A DNA stretch of 64,000 nt, from assembly GCA_027487485.1 (NCBI GenBank), contig JAIYDN010000112.1, forward strand, positions 186,001 through 250,000, written 5' to 3'. The position numbers and the translations under genes are program-made. Position 1 is the stretch's first letter, and each line of letters starts with the position of its first letter. This DNA is from Planctomycetaceae bacterium. Lineage in GTDB: Bacteria > Planctomycetota > Planctomycetia > Pirellulales > Pirellulaceae. A model generated the notes under the pieces. It saw nothing but the letters and a program-made list of their open reading frames with translations. It did not search any database and was not told the DNA's origin. Of the stretch, positions 19,865 to 27,575 are shown one piece after another.

Positions 19865-20033
19865 CGTGGCAATCAGTTCGTGTTCCAGGCCCGAATGGGC
19901 CGACACATCCTTTGCCGGTGGCCCGCGGCCACCGGTCCCGAACCCCTTGATCCTTAAAAGCCCCGAATGAGGCGACACAGATCGCTCCTCTTCGCCGGCA
20001 TTATCGCGCTGTGTCGGCCCTGCAGGCCTTAAG
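19865..20033. repeat. Duplicated block A, copy 1
   Basis: This 169-bp block matches 22528-22697 in direct orientation with few differences. It contains GCCCGAATGGGC- and GCCGGTGGCCCGCGGCCACC-type dyads, so it is itself a string of palindromes. Confidence 0.75.
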
Positions 20034-20398
20034 AAATTGAGTCGCGGTCGCGAACCGGCGGTCGCGGACCGCCGGCAAAGGGTGTATCGGCCCGCCGGGC
20101 CTTCAAACTCAGGGGAGAACAGAACGCCCACAAAGATCGATTTGCGAACTGAAGGTTTCCATCAAGTGACGGCAGACCCGCAACTTAGATCCATCGATTT
20201 GTTCTGATTTATTCTTAGTTTCTTAGCTCTGAATTGATCTTCTATTGGCTAGTCAGGATGTCAATACGCGGAGCTTTGCCCCGTAGCACAGTATGGTTTC
20301 GGCGGTCACGCTGCAACACGATGGCATACGAGGACGGAGGTGTGATTGCGAAGACACCGCACATGTGTTTATTACCGTGAAACGGTTACACAACAAAG

Positions 20399-20431
20399 CC
20401 CAGGGTCGCCGCGAAGGCGGCGCACCCTGGG
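20399..20431. repeat. REP-like hairpin
   Basis: CCCAGGGTCGCCGC-GAA-GGCGGCGCACCCTGGG is a near-perfect stem-loop of about 14 bp, without a T tract. This fits a REP-type palindrome more than a terminator. Confidence 0.6.
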
Positions 20432-20514
20432 TCCAACGCCAAAAGGTGCGAGGGCCCCCAACGGGGTCCGACAACATGGATAGTAATATCCCGCGGCCGA
20501 TCGAGGCCTTCGTC

Positions 20515-20532
20515 TGAATCGCTTGGTTCGTG
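20515..20532 (-). repeat. Truncated attC-like site
   Basis: GCTTGGTTCGTG, 26 bp after the stop of the membrane-protein cassette, matches the R''-side arm of the other sites. The R' half is missing, apparently replaced by the neighbouring repeats. It marks the left end of the recognisable array. Confidence 0.45.
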
Positions 20533-20557
20533 CATATTCTAAAGACTCACCTTTCCA

Positions 20558-21007
20558 TCAGTAAGGGCCAAGCTGGGGATCGGCGATTTTGCGTCGAAAG
20601 GCGAGGATCGCGATGAGAAGCAGAATCGCAGCAGCAACTACGAATATCGAAATGTCCCCAATCGAAGCTGGCGGTTCGAAGAAGAGACTAACCAATAAGA
20701 TGGCGAACGCAGCAGAGCTCCAGATTATCGTGCAATTCCTCGTGTTTTTTGTTAGCTGTCGAGCTGCAAGAAAAAACGCAGAGATCCCAAAGCTCGCGAC
20801 CAGCAGACACGCCCCCGCGTTCAAGTAATCAGCCTCGTTTCTGTAATCGAATCCGGTTTGAACATATTGCCATGCCATAAGTAGCGAGAAGCCTACACAC
20901 AATAAGGCCAATGGATACAGTAGAAATCGAGCAGGATTTCGCAGCGACAACCTCTTCGATTGGGAAGAGTCAAGCTGGAAGATGGTAGGTGCGGCATATG
21001 GGTTCAT
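20558..21007 (-). CDS. Four-helix membrane protein (cassette gene)
   Basis: The 149-aa protein has a short cytoplasmic start (MNPYAAPTIFQ) and four hydrophobic segments (about residues 27-48, 60-82, 90-108, 115-138). No family is recognised. It starts 15 bp after the R' end of the attC-like site at 21023-21114 and ends just before another partial site, the expected layout of an integron cassette. Confidence 0.7.
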   Translation of the reverse strand: MNPYAAPTIFQLDSSQSKRLSLRNPARFLLYPLALLCVGFSLLMAWQYVQTGFDYRNEADYLNAGACLLVASFGISAFFLAARQLTKNTRNCTIIWSSAAFAILLVSLFFEPPASIGDISIFVVAAAILLLIAILAFRRKIADPQLGPY

Positions 21008-21022
21008 AGTATCTTGACCTTA

Positions 21023-21114
21023 GCACGAAAGCTTCAATTCAGCCAGCCCGAGCAGTAGACTCTACGCAAGTCAATACGCCTAATCGAGGGCTTGGTTGCA
21101 ATCGTTTGTTCGTC
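21023..21114 (-). repeat. attC-like site, 92 bp
   Basis: Arms CAGCCAGCCC and GGGCTTGGTTG face each other around a spacer, and the right box is GTTCGTC. The left box is degenerate (ACGAAAG). The site lies between two cassette genes. Confidence 0.65.
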
Positions 21115-21155
21115 CTTGCTTTAGCATTCTAGTTGTATTGATGATGTAAACACGA

Positions 21156-21506
21156 CTACCGGAAACGACTCTCGTACTCTTCGATAGCATTCGGTTTCAA
21201 TGACCGAAGGTTGATCCAGAAATAGTAAAAGAACTCGATTGCAGGGAAAAAGAACGCGAAAATTCGGATTGCAAGCCAAAGACCATCGAGTTCCCAATTT
21301 CTCGTTATGGCACTTGCAATAGTGGCAACAGTTGTTGCCGCAATAAGTATGCGGATGTGAAATTGAACTGGAGGATGCTTGAGATGCGAGAGACCATTTC
21401 GATCATCCAATTGCTTCTTGTGTTTTGGGTAGTGACACTCAAGACATGAAGCATCATACCCACTTCGCAGGCGACCGCAATTTGGACAAGGATGTCTTGG
21501 TGCCAT
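21156..21506 (-). CDS. Zinc-ribbon membrane protein (cassette gene)
   Basis: About 116 aa. It opens with a four-cysteine zinc ribbon (CPNCGRL ... CLECHYP), then two hydrophobic segments (IRILIAATTVATIASAI and IFAFFFPAIEFFYYFWI). Such ribbon-plus-membrane proteins are common but have no assigned activity. I chose the ATG at 21506 over an adjacent GTG. The start is 18 bp after the attC-like site at 21524. Confidence 0.75.
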   Translation of the reverse strand: MAPRHPCPNCGRLRSGYDASCLECHYPKHKKQLDDRNGLSHLKHPPVQFHIRILIAATTVATIASAITRNWELDGLWLAIRIFAFFFPAIEFFYYFWINLRSLKPNAIEEYESRFR

Positions 21507-21523
21507 CACGATTCACTTAAAAG

Positions 21524-21614
21524 GACGAACGAATGAAATCATTGGGTTGCTGCCAGAAACCTGAACATCCGAAAACGCACGACCCGCAACTCCTGTGCAT
21601 TTCTTTGATATGTG
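21524..21614 (-). repeat. attC-like site, about 91 bp
   Basis: Left box GACGAAC; arms GAAATCATTGGGTTGC and GCAACTCCTGTGCATTTC pair with the extra base in TGCA. The right box is degenerate (TTTGATA). Confidence 0.65.
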
Positions 21615-21642
21615 TCTTTGCCGATCGCCATCTCGCACCGCT

Positions 21643-22290
21643 CTAAACAGTCAATGTACCGCGCGCCCATCCGCGAACAACGAGGTATCCGCAAAGCACC
21701 ACGATTGTAAGCCACGATGTTTGAGACAAGTGAGAGTTGCGTTTGGCGATAACTATGATACCGCACATCAAAATCACAGTTGGGCCGATGTCTCCCCATG
21801 GAATCAAGGGGTACACATATGCTGCACTGGAAAATGGCCACCACGGTTGAATCGCCCAGTCCGAAAGGCCGGTACCGCCGGAGACAACCATATCGCACGG
21901 CAAGTGCAAAAGCTGTGCACACATTGCAATTGACGCAAAAACCAAACCACCAAGGCCTCCAATAAGCCATTCCGTACTTCGAGGTGCGGCAGCAACTGCG
22001 TTTTTTGTCATCGCGATAGGAAACCTATTTGCAATGAAACCTATCCAATCCCAACGGATTTGAAAAAATCCTAAGAGCAATGATGCGAGAAAAATCGACA
22101 TTATGCCATGTCCCCAAACTCGGTGCCCGCTTTCGAATCGTTGCATGTCAAACAACATTGGAATTCCATCCCAATCAGGGACATTCGAAGCGACTCCAGC
22201 CATTGCGACTCCACGCCAACCAACGAAACGGTGCATCCCTGTGGCGAACGCGAAGTGTATTCCAACCAACGTGTGTTCAGGTGTTGTCAT
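21643..22290 (-). CDS. YdjM/DUF457-like membrane-bound hydrolase (cassette gene)
   Basis: The 215-aa protein begins with the pattern of the YbcI/YdjM (DUF457) family: TTPEHTLVGIHFAFATG, then NVPDWDGIP and a HRVWGHGIM segment, which supply the His and Asp residues proposed as metal ligands, followed by several membrane spans. Members are described as metal-dependent hydrolases, and one E. coli relative is LexA-regulated; real substrates are unknown. It starts about 38 bp after a degenerate attC-like site and ends 29 bp before another. Confidence 0.75.
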   Translation of the reverse strand: MTTPEHTLVGIHFAFATGMHRFVGWRGVAMAGVASNVPDWDGIPMLFDMQRFESGHRVWGHGIMSIFLASLLLGFFQIRWDWIGFIANRFPIAMTKNAVAAAPRSTEWLIGGLGGLVFASIAMCAQLLHLPCDMVVSGGTGLSDWAIQPWWPFSSAAYVYPLIPWGDIGPTVILMCGIIVIAKRNSHLSQTSWLTIVVLCGYLVVRGWARGTLTV

Positions 22291-22327
22291 TATTCTTCAT
22301 CGCGCCTTGCCCCGCATACAGTCTGAC

Positions 22328-22410
22328 ACGTAACGCTAACGATCACCTAGCGGCGGCAAGTAAAGTTTCCATCAAGAGTCGAACGCCCCGCGACTTGGGG
22401 CGAGTAGAGC
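22328..22410 (-). repeat. Damaged attC-like site
   Basis: The left arm GATCACCTAGCGGCGG and the following spacer are almost identical to the site at 26879-26968, but the right arm reads CCGCGACTTGGGGCGAG and no outer box follows. The left box is ACGTAAC. Confidence 0.55.
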
Positions 22411-22527
22411 GAGCTCTTTCTTCCAAGCTTAGCATAAAGCTTCGGCTTGGTCGATTGAGCCTCGCCCCCTCCCCGAACCGGGCGCACGCACTGATCGCAT
22501 CCGGCCGCCCACGATGGACCAGTCATG

Positions 22528-22697
22528 GTCGCAGCAATCGGTTCGTCTTCCAGGCCCGAATGGGCCGATACATCCTTTGCCGGTGGCCCGCGGCCACTGG
22601 TCCCGCCCCCTTGATCCTCAAAAGCCCCGAATGGGGCGACACAGATCGCTCATCTTCGCCGGCATTGTCGCGCTGTGTCGGCCCGTCAGGCCATAAG
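22528..22697. repeat. Duplicated block A, copy 2
   Basis: Direct copy of 19865-20033. The two copies bracket three cassettes (about 2.5 kb). Confidence 0.75.
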
Positions 22698-23047
22698 ACT
22701 CGAGGAAGTTCCGATTGCCTAGCAACAACCAAGGCGTCCAAACAACAAAACCAGAAACGAGATCTGCGGCCATCTGACAAATCTGCGGTTAAGAACGGGG
22801 CTTTCTCCAGCCGTCCAGTATTTCAACCGCAGATGACGCCGATTCTCGCCGATTACCGAGCATTTACTTTTGTAGTCATCTTGTAGAAAAAAAATCTACG
22901 AAATGTGAGTAGAGCGAACAGGCCTCAGACTCCGAGTCTTCTTTCATCCAATGCCATGACGCAATGAAGAATGTTACCTTCCAGTATGCACACACCTTGG
23001 GCAGATTCCAATAGTTACAATCTTTCGGAGCTCAATACCATTCAGGG

Positions 23048-23223
23048 TTCGACAGTCACTCGATACCTTTCGTCCTCGCCACCTTTCTGCCCAAAAAGTG
23101 CGACACCGTGCTTCAACATGGCTGTTACCAAACACGCTGCAACACTCGATACCAAGCCTCTGGCTAAGAGCTACTCAGGTGGGAGTCGCCCCCTTGTTTT
23201 CAAACCATTTCCAGTACGCACGT
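23048..23223. repeat. Direct repeat left of the toxin-antitoxin pair
   Basis: 176 bp, about 95 percent identical by eye to 23846-24023, same orientation. The two copies bracket the parE-like/antitoxin genes. Confidence 0.85.
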
Positions 23224-23244
23224 GCTATGCTTCGTTCGTTCACG

Positions 23245-23541
23245 TTAGCGACGTTGGAGCAACGCATCGATGTCCGCGGGACGTGACCGACCGTCGAGGA
23301 CCGCGACCACCTCTACGCCCGTTGTGACCATTCGGTAATAGATAAGAAAAGGATGACAGCTTGCAATCTTGCGATGGTAGCCAAAATGTCTTTCGTGAAT
23401 ACCAGCCGTCTCACTCAGCGAATCAATGTCTTCAAAGATCCGTTGGTAAAAATAATCGCCGGCGCCGTAGCCTTGCCGGTCGTAGAAAGCCACGCCTTCC
23501 GCAATGTCCAAATATGCCTCATTGCGAACTTCGACGTTCAT
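23245..23541 (-). CDS. ParE/RelE-family toxin
   Basis: The 98-aa protein has the ParE/RelE layout: an N-terminal strand (MNVEVRNEAYLDI), two helices with YFYQRIFEDID, a central HERHFGYHRKI segment, and the last strands YRMVTTGVEVVAVLDGRS. ParE-type toxins act on DNA gyrase, RelE types cleave mRNA at the ribosome; the sequence alone does not separate them. Its start overlaps the antitoxin end by 23 bp. Toxin-antitoxin pairs are typical stabilising cargo of large cassette arrays. Confidence 0.88.
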   Translation of the reverse strand: MNVEVRNEAYLDIAEGVAFYDRQGYGAGDYFYQRIFEDIDSLSETAGIHERHFGYHRKIASCHPFLIYYRMVTTGVEVVAVLDGRSRPADIDALLQRR

Positions 23542-23749
23542 CGATTATTCGCTTTACTGCAATCTTTGCCTCAGCAACAGACATATTGGGTTCGCCACTT
23601 GGATTTGTGGTGCGGTAGGCAAGCACATCCCCGTGCCAAGCAGGAGATTTGAATGTTCGTGAATCAGCAGCCAAACGCTGCCAAAGCAGATCAAAGGCAG
23701 CCTGCTGCTGCTCGGGATTCAACGTGTCAATAAAAGTTTCAATTTCCAT
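23519..23749 (-). CDS. Antitoxin of the ParE/RelE pair
   Basis: About 76 aa from the ATG at 23749 (MEIETFIDTLNPEQQQ), with a helical N-terminal half and a C-terminal end (MSVAEAKIAVKRIIDERR). It resembles small addiction-module antitoxins that precede ParE toxins, including the typical AWHGDVLA segment before the C-terminal helix. The frame extends upstream to 23833, but those residues are unlike the family. It overlaps the toxin start, consistent with coupled translation. Confidence 0.8.
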   Translation of the reverse strand: MEIETFIDTLNPEQQQAAFDLLWQRLAADSRTFKSPAWHGDVLAYRTTNPSGEPNMSVAEAKIAVKRIIDERRSSQ

Positions 23750-23845
23750 CGCTCGTCTCCATTGCCGCATTATAACGCGGACTAGCGCGGCTGTCGACAC
23801 ATCGAGTTTAGTGGGGCTCGTGACCGACGCCATATGTCACCCAGT

Positions 23846-24023
23846 TTCGACAGTCAGTCGATACCTTTCGTCCTCGTCACCTTTCTGCCCAAAAAGTGCG
23901 ACGCCGTGCTTCAACGTGGCTGTTACCAAACACGCTGCAACACTCGACACCAAGCCTCTGGCTAAGAGCTACTCTGGTGGGAGTCGACCCCACTTGTTTT
24001 CAAACCATTTCCAGTACGCACGT
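23846..24023. repeat. Direct repeat right of the toxin-antitoxin pair
   Basis: Second copy of 23048-23223. It supplies the last 20 or so codons of the membrane-protein gene at 23962-24561, so that gene's end is repeat-derived. Confidence 0.85.
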
Positions 24024-24561
24024 TCATCAGATTGTTCGTCGATTCTTGATTTGGTATGCCAGATCGAGAATCGATCCACGGATAAAGTTGATCGAGTCGC
24101 TGCTCCCGTTCTTGAGTAAGTCTGTCATTCTCTTCGTCCGCTTGCAGCTTAAGTTTCGGCAAAAACACAATACCTAGCGCCGAGAGTAAAAGCATCACAG
24201 AAATGCACAAAAGATACTCTTGGTTACGAAAACCGAATTCTTCAATTGGTTGTTTGCTGTTCAGGTAGGCAAAGATTCCGAATCCGGAATACACGCCACC
24301 AAGTAGGATGGAAAAGCTACGAACTGACAAGAGCGGAAAGCGTCCGTGCAATCCAAATTGTATTGATCCGAACCATACAAAGTACCAAAGCAAAGTCAGA
24401 ACACCGCAAGCTATCGCGGATACGGCGTCAGCAGCCAGCATAGTCGGTTGAGTAACTGCACCCAACGCAGCAGGGATGAATCTCAGCAGACGCAATGCCC
24501 AATATGCACCCAAAATGAAGTGGGTTGCGTGTAGGATTTGGAAGAGTTCAAAGAAGCTCAT
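23962..24561 (-). CDS. Membrane protein with repeat-derived C terminus (cassette gene)
   Basis: About 199 aa. Hydrophobic segments follow MSFFELFQILHATHF, with a charged coiled stretch (DEENDRLTQEREQRLDQLYP) toward the end. I start it at 24561, 9 bp after the attC-like site, because the longer frame to 24621 runs through that site. The last residues (VRTGNGLKTSGVDSH) are encoded by the direct repeat, so the original end was probably replaced. Family not recognised. Confidence 0.65.
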   Translation of the reverse strand: MSFFELFQILHATHFILGAYWALRLLRFIPAALGAVTQPTMLAADAVSAIACGVLTLLWYFVWFGSIQFGLHGRFPLLSVRSFSILLGGVYSGFGIFAYLNSKQPIEEFGFRNQEYLLCISVMLLLSALGIVFLPKLKLQADEENDRLTQEREQRLDQLYPWIDSRSGIPNQESTNNLMNVRTGNGLKTSGVDSHQSSS

Positions 24562-24569
24562 AGTACGTC

Positions 24570-24662
24570 GACGAACGCTTGGGATCAGATGGCGTGAGTA
24601 AGTTGCAAATGCAATGACCAAAAACGGTCGACTGAACGCTCATCTGCATTCCTTTGCTCGTC
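24570..24662 (-). repeat. attC-like site, 93 bp
   Basis: Left box GACGAAC and right box GCTCGTC. Inner arms GGGATCAGATGGCG and CGCTCATCTGCATTCC pair with an extra base in TGCA. Confidence 0.75.
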
Positions 24663-25137
24663 GATCTAAGGCTTGCATCTAGCGTGGTTCGAACTCGAAT
24701 TGGCCATTTCTGTGGTCAGCAAAAAGAATAGTAACAACGCATGATCATACGAGCTGATACGTCACTTCGCAACAGTTGGCCGAAATCTGGCTTTGATCCT
24801 GAAAGGATCGCCGATAGTAGCCGGGGGTTTGACCGCTAGGGCACACCCCCGGTCTCGTTCGCATGCAATGTTTTCGATCTCGGAGGAGATCGCAGATTGC
24901 GTCTGCTGTCCACTGTGATCCCTTCAGGATCAACAAGATAGCCTGCGACAATATCCGGGGGGGACGCTTCGCTCAACCCCCGGCTACCTTCCTTAACCCC
25001 TACCGGGGTAATGAGACGATGATGTGTGACAACAAGGTTGTCGATCTCTTGAGTAATGCTTGGAACGATTGATCGATCGATGACCCATCGATTGGATTGT
25101 TAGCAATCGTTCCATCGAAACACATAACGCTCGACTC
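24663..25137. other. Cassette-sized stretch with REP-like palindromes, no gene
   Basis: Between two attC-like sites there is no supported gene. The DNA carries an inverted pair: GATCCTGAAAGGATC near 24795 and GATCCCTTCAGGATC near 24918, each beside CCGGGGG/CCCCCGG motifs. A REP pair seems to have replaced or filled a cassette. Confidence 0.6.
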
Positions 25138-25228
25138 GACGAATGCCCCACATCACGGGGGGGCGGGAGTTGGTATTGATTCCAAAATCCGCTGCCCGTC
25201 GCCACTCCCGTGCATGCGATGGTTCAGC
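25138..25228 (-). repeat. attC-like site, 91 bp
   Basis: Boxes GACGAAT and GTTCAGC; arms CATCACGGG and CGTGCATGCGATG, plus GGGAGTTGG with CCACTCCC. It lies 22 bp beyond the 25250 stop codon. Confidence 0.7.
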
Positions 25229-25249
25229 CTACGCCTGAAGACCAGTCTA

Positions 25250-26092
25250 CTATTTTGTGAACAGATCTGGGGACAGCTTCACGTTTCCTAGCTCGTTGTT
25301 GCCGGCGTGGATCTGGACTGTAAATCGTCCCATTGGCCAGTGCTGTAGATAGCCGGCTTTCTCGTGCCAAGCCTGAAACTCCCATTTGCCAAGTGGCAGG
25401 TCAGTGAATGAGAACGAACCATCCGTGGAGGAAACGGCGGAGTACGGATTGTCGTGTATAAGGATGAAACCGTTCGCCCAGATTTGGTGATCAGATCGAA
25501 ACGGCAACGGAATTTTTTCACGACTGGAAAAGGTCAATTCTCTCTTCGATTCCGGTGCCAACAATAGGTTTACAGATTGATTTTGAATCGCCTCAAGATG
25601 AAATCCGAAACCGATGGCGTCGGAGTTTTCGATTTGAAGCGGTTGATTCGTAGCGACTACCAAGACACGAGGCGCGAATTGCCCGTCCTTGATTTGTAGC
25701 ATGGCCGGTTGCGCCTTCGCCATGTTCACCGCGGTGTCGGTGATATTCGTACTCGTAGCGAACACGACGACGTTTGCGATACCTCCGCCCTTGTTCACGA
25801 GCAAAGAATTATCGCCCGTCTTGGGACGGATGCCTTTCTGCAAGTATTCGCGATAGGCAAGTTCGACGCCGGATACTCTGCCAACACTGCCGCGAGAGAC
25901 TGGGGTGTTGGGATCGATAGCGTCAAATCGAGACTGACCCGCAGCCTTCGGTGGGTCGCCGTCGTAAAGAAAGCGGCCTTTCAGTGAACCAAGTTGAGGG
26001 GCCCGCGAATCATCGGTGGTACCGGTTTGAGCTTGGAGGCAAACAACGTTTATCACGCCCCATAGAATCGTAGCTACATGCAAGGTCTTCAT
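25250..26092 (-). CDS. Exported plastocyanin-like / carboxypeptidase-regulatory-like protein
   Basis: About 280 aa with a signal peptide (MKTLHVATILWGVINVVCLQAQ). The middle (LLVNKGGGIANVVVFATST) and the C-terminal part (SSTDGSFSFTDLPLGKWEFQAWHEKAGYL) match the cupredoxin-like and carboxypeptidase-regulatory-like beta-sandwiches of exported planctomycete proteins related to methylamine-utilisation accessory proteins. Typical blue-copper ligands are not obvious. It is larger than the other cassette genes but still sits between two attC-like sites. Confidence 0.78.
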   Translation of the reverse strand: MKTLHVATILWGVINVVCLQAQTGTTDDSRAPQLGSLKGRFLYDGDPPKAAGQSRFDAIDPNTPVSRGSVGRVSGVELAYREYLQKGIRPKTGDNSLLVNKGGGIANVVVFATSTNITDTAVNMAKAQPAMLQIKDGQFAPRVLVVATNQPLQIENSDAIGFGFHLEAIQNQSVNLLLAPESKRELTFSSREKIPLPFRSDHQIWANGFILIHDNPYSAVSSTDGSFSFTDLPLGKWEFQAWHEKAGYLQHWPMGRFTVQIHAGNNELGNVKLSPDLFTK

Positions 26093-26140
26093 ACGTTGAA
26101 CTCGCCTGACTTGGTTGAGCAAAATGGTTCCACTTCCGTG

Positions 26141-26232
26141 GCCGAACGCTAACGATCAGCCAGCCCAAGCAAGAGACTCCACGAAAGTCAAAAACGGATG
26201 ATCGAGGGCTTGGCTGCATCGTTTTGTTCGTC
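26141..26232 (-). repeat. attC-like site, 92 bp
   Basis: Boxes GCCGAAC and GTTCGTC; arms ACGATCAGCCAGCCC and GGGCTTGGCTGCATCGT pair over most of their length, with an extra base in TGCA. Confidence 0.8.
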
Positions 26233-26281
26233 GATAATTGTAGCGGACCGAATACCCAGCCACAATCATGTAGGTGCAAAC

Positions 26282-26518
26282 ATGCCGACGACATCAGACG
26301 ATGCAAAGTCAATTTACGAAGCGGAATTGAAAGAAACATTAGAACGAGATTTTTTGGGGCAGCATGTTGCGATAGTGAGCCAATCGCGACGACATTTTGT
26401 ACGTCCTACATTTTTAGAGGCCGCCTTAGCGGCTCGTGAGGCTGAACCTGACCATATACCGTTTGTGATTCGAATCGGACACGATGCAGCCTTTCACATC
26501 GGGGCAGTGTCATTTTGA
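26282..26518 (+). CDS. Small DUF5678-like protein paired with the protease
   Basis: The 78-aa protein contains FLGQHVAIVSQ and a helix (FLEAALAAREAEPDHIP) that resemble the short DUF5678-type proteins found beside clan AA proteases. It ends in a frame overlap with the next gene's TTG start. The pair is on the plus strand, opposite to the other cassette genes, between two attC-like sites. It may act as an antitoxin-like or adaptor partner, but that is inference. Confidence 0.6.
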   Translation: MPTTSDDAKSIYEAELKETLERDFLGQHVAIVSQSRRHFVRPTFLEAALAAREAEPDHIPFVIRIGHDAAFHIGAVSF

Positions 26519-26877
26519 AAGCATGGATTGACGAAGAGAATCGGGCGATGGTGGAACTCCAAGTTGCCAACCATGCTAGGGGGCAGCGAAAGACAATTCA
26601 AGCTTGGATTGACACGGCTTTCGACGGTCATCTCGTTATGTCCAAATCTGAAATCGAAAGATTGGGTCTTGGGGTTTTAGCTGACACCGATGCAGTGCTC
26701 GCAGACGGGTCGAAAGCTCGATTACGGTGTTACTACTGTATTGTAGAATGGATGAGCCAGATCGTTCCCGTGCAAGTAGTTGAAAATGTTGGCGGGCTCC
26801 CACTGATCGGGACTTCTTTGCCGTCAAATGTTGATCTGCGAATCAACTACACGGACAGAGTCTGCACGCTGTCTTAA
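26515..26877 (+). CDS. Clan AA retropepsin-like aspartic protease
   Basis: The 120-aa protein has the retropepsin fold: the catalytic-type D-T-A (WIDTAFDGHLVM), a helix after it (SEIERLGLG), a flap-like segment and the late strand LPLIGTSLPSNVDLRI. Such single-domain proteases work as dimers. It starts at TTG, overlapping the previous stop by 4 bp, so the two genes are translationally coupled. Its end lies 1-2 bp from the next attC-like site. Confidence 0.78.
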   Translation: MKAWIDEENRAMVELQVANHARGQRKTIQAWIDTAFDGHLVMSKSEIERLGLGVLADTDAVLADGSKARLRCYYCIVEWMSQIVPVQVVENVGGLPLIGTSLPSNVDLRINYTDRVCTLS

Positions 26878-26878
26878 A

Positions 26879-26968
26879 GAGGAACAATACCGATCACCTA
26901 GTGGCGGCAAGTAAAGTTTCCATCAAGAGTCGAACGACCCGCCGCTTGGGTGCATCGGGTTGTTCGTC
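26879..26968 (-). repeat. attC-like site, 90 bp
   Basis: The best palindrome in the array: GAACAA and TTGTTC outer arms, then CCGATCACCTAGTGGCGG with CCGCCGCTTGGGTGCATCGG. The extra base lies in TGCA of the second arm. Confidence 0.85.
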
Positions 26969-27441
26969 TGTTGTATAGTGTTTCGAGCCTGGGCATTTCG
27001 CAATACGAGTTGGACCCAGTTTCGAACAGCAAAATCTTTGTCGGTCTCTAGGGCACGAATGGCATCAAGTTCAGTCTCAGTTAACTCAGGCCACGTACCC
27101 AACGATTGTACTGATTGTCGGCGAACGTCGCGGGAAGGATCTTTGAGCGCGCTAATAATTGCGGACTTCGCTTTGATTTGATCACGAGCATGCTTTTCCA
27201 AATTCATTATTGCAAGCGATCGATGCGATGGGGGGCGAGAAGCATCCGTGGCAATCGATATAAGGTCGGCAACAAAGCTAGCTACGCTTCTCGTATCAAT
27301 GAAACCAGCGCGAAGTGCCAAATCGGCCAAGGCAACAACGACGACTTCGTTTTCCGTGCTTGCAATCCGAGCAAGTATAGCGGGCAGTTCTTTCGCGGCT
27401 CTGCTTCGAAGGCCGTCTTCTTCCGTCATGTCAGACTCCAT
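26923..27441 (-). CDS. HEAT-repeat-like helical protein (cassette gene)
   Basis: About 172 aa of paired helices of HEAT type (AIISALKDPSRDVRRQSVQSL, ALADLALRAGFIDT). Its last residues (TNNPMHPSGGSFDS) are encoded inside the attC-like site, as is typical when a cassette frame runs into its recombination site. The start may be 27441 (MESDMTEED) or 27429; upstream frame lies in the next attC. Function unknown, perhaps protein binding. Confidence 0.72.
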   Translation of the reverse strand: MESDMTEEDGLRSRAAKELPAILARIASTENEVVVVALADLALRAGFIDTRSVASFVADLISIATDASRPPSHRSLAIMNLEKHARDQIKAKSAIISALKDPSRDVRRQSVQSLGTWPELTETELDAIRALETDKDFAVRNWVQLVLRNAQARNTIQQTNNPMHPSGGSFDS

Positions 27442-27442
27442 A

Positions 27443-27534
27443 GACGAACGGCGGCGACCACCCATGTCGTCGCAAAAAACTACAATTCCAATTTGCGGCC
27501 GACTGGCGACTTGGGTGCATCGCTTGGTTCGTCC
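27443..27534 (-). repeat. attC-like site, 92 bp
   Basis: Boxes GACGAAC and GTTCGTC are perfect complements; arms CGACCACCCATGTCGTCGC and GGCGACTTGGGTGCATCG. Confidence 0.8.
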
Positions 27535-27575
27535 TCGTCCCGAGGTGAAAGGAGTACATCAATAGTTCATTGCGA

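Larger units (their letters stand above)
19503..20557. other. Repeat-rich intergenic region
   Basis: This 1.05-kb stretch has no supported gene. It is built of repeats: pieces near 19684-19787 recur at 22739-22808 and 22951-22996, block A (19865-20033) recurs at 22528-22697, and a REP-like hairpin sits at 20399-20431. A truncated attC-like arm ends it at 20532. Confidence 0.6.
22291..23244. other. Repeat-rich stretch without a gene
   Basis: The region contains a damaged attC-like site (22328-22410), duplicated block A (22528-22697), shorter repeats shared with 19.7 kb, and the first direct repeat that flanks the toxin-antitoxin pair (23048-23223). A long plus-strand frame here is antisense and built from repeats. 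Confidence 0.6.

Noticed and set aside
22080-22886. A 268-codon plus-strand frame near the cassette array
   Set aside because: Antisense to the DUF457-like gene at its start, and the rest translates palindromic repeats.
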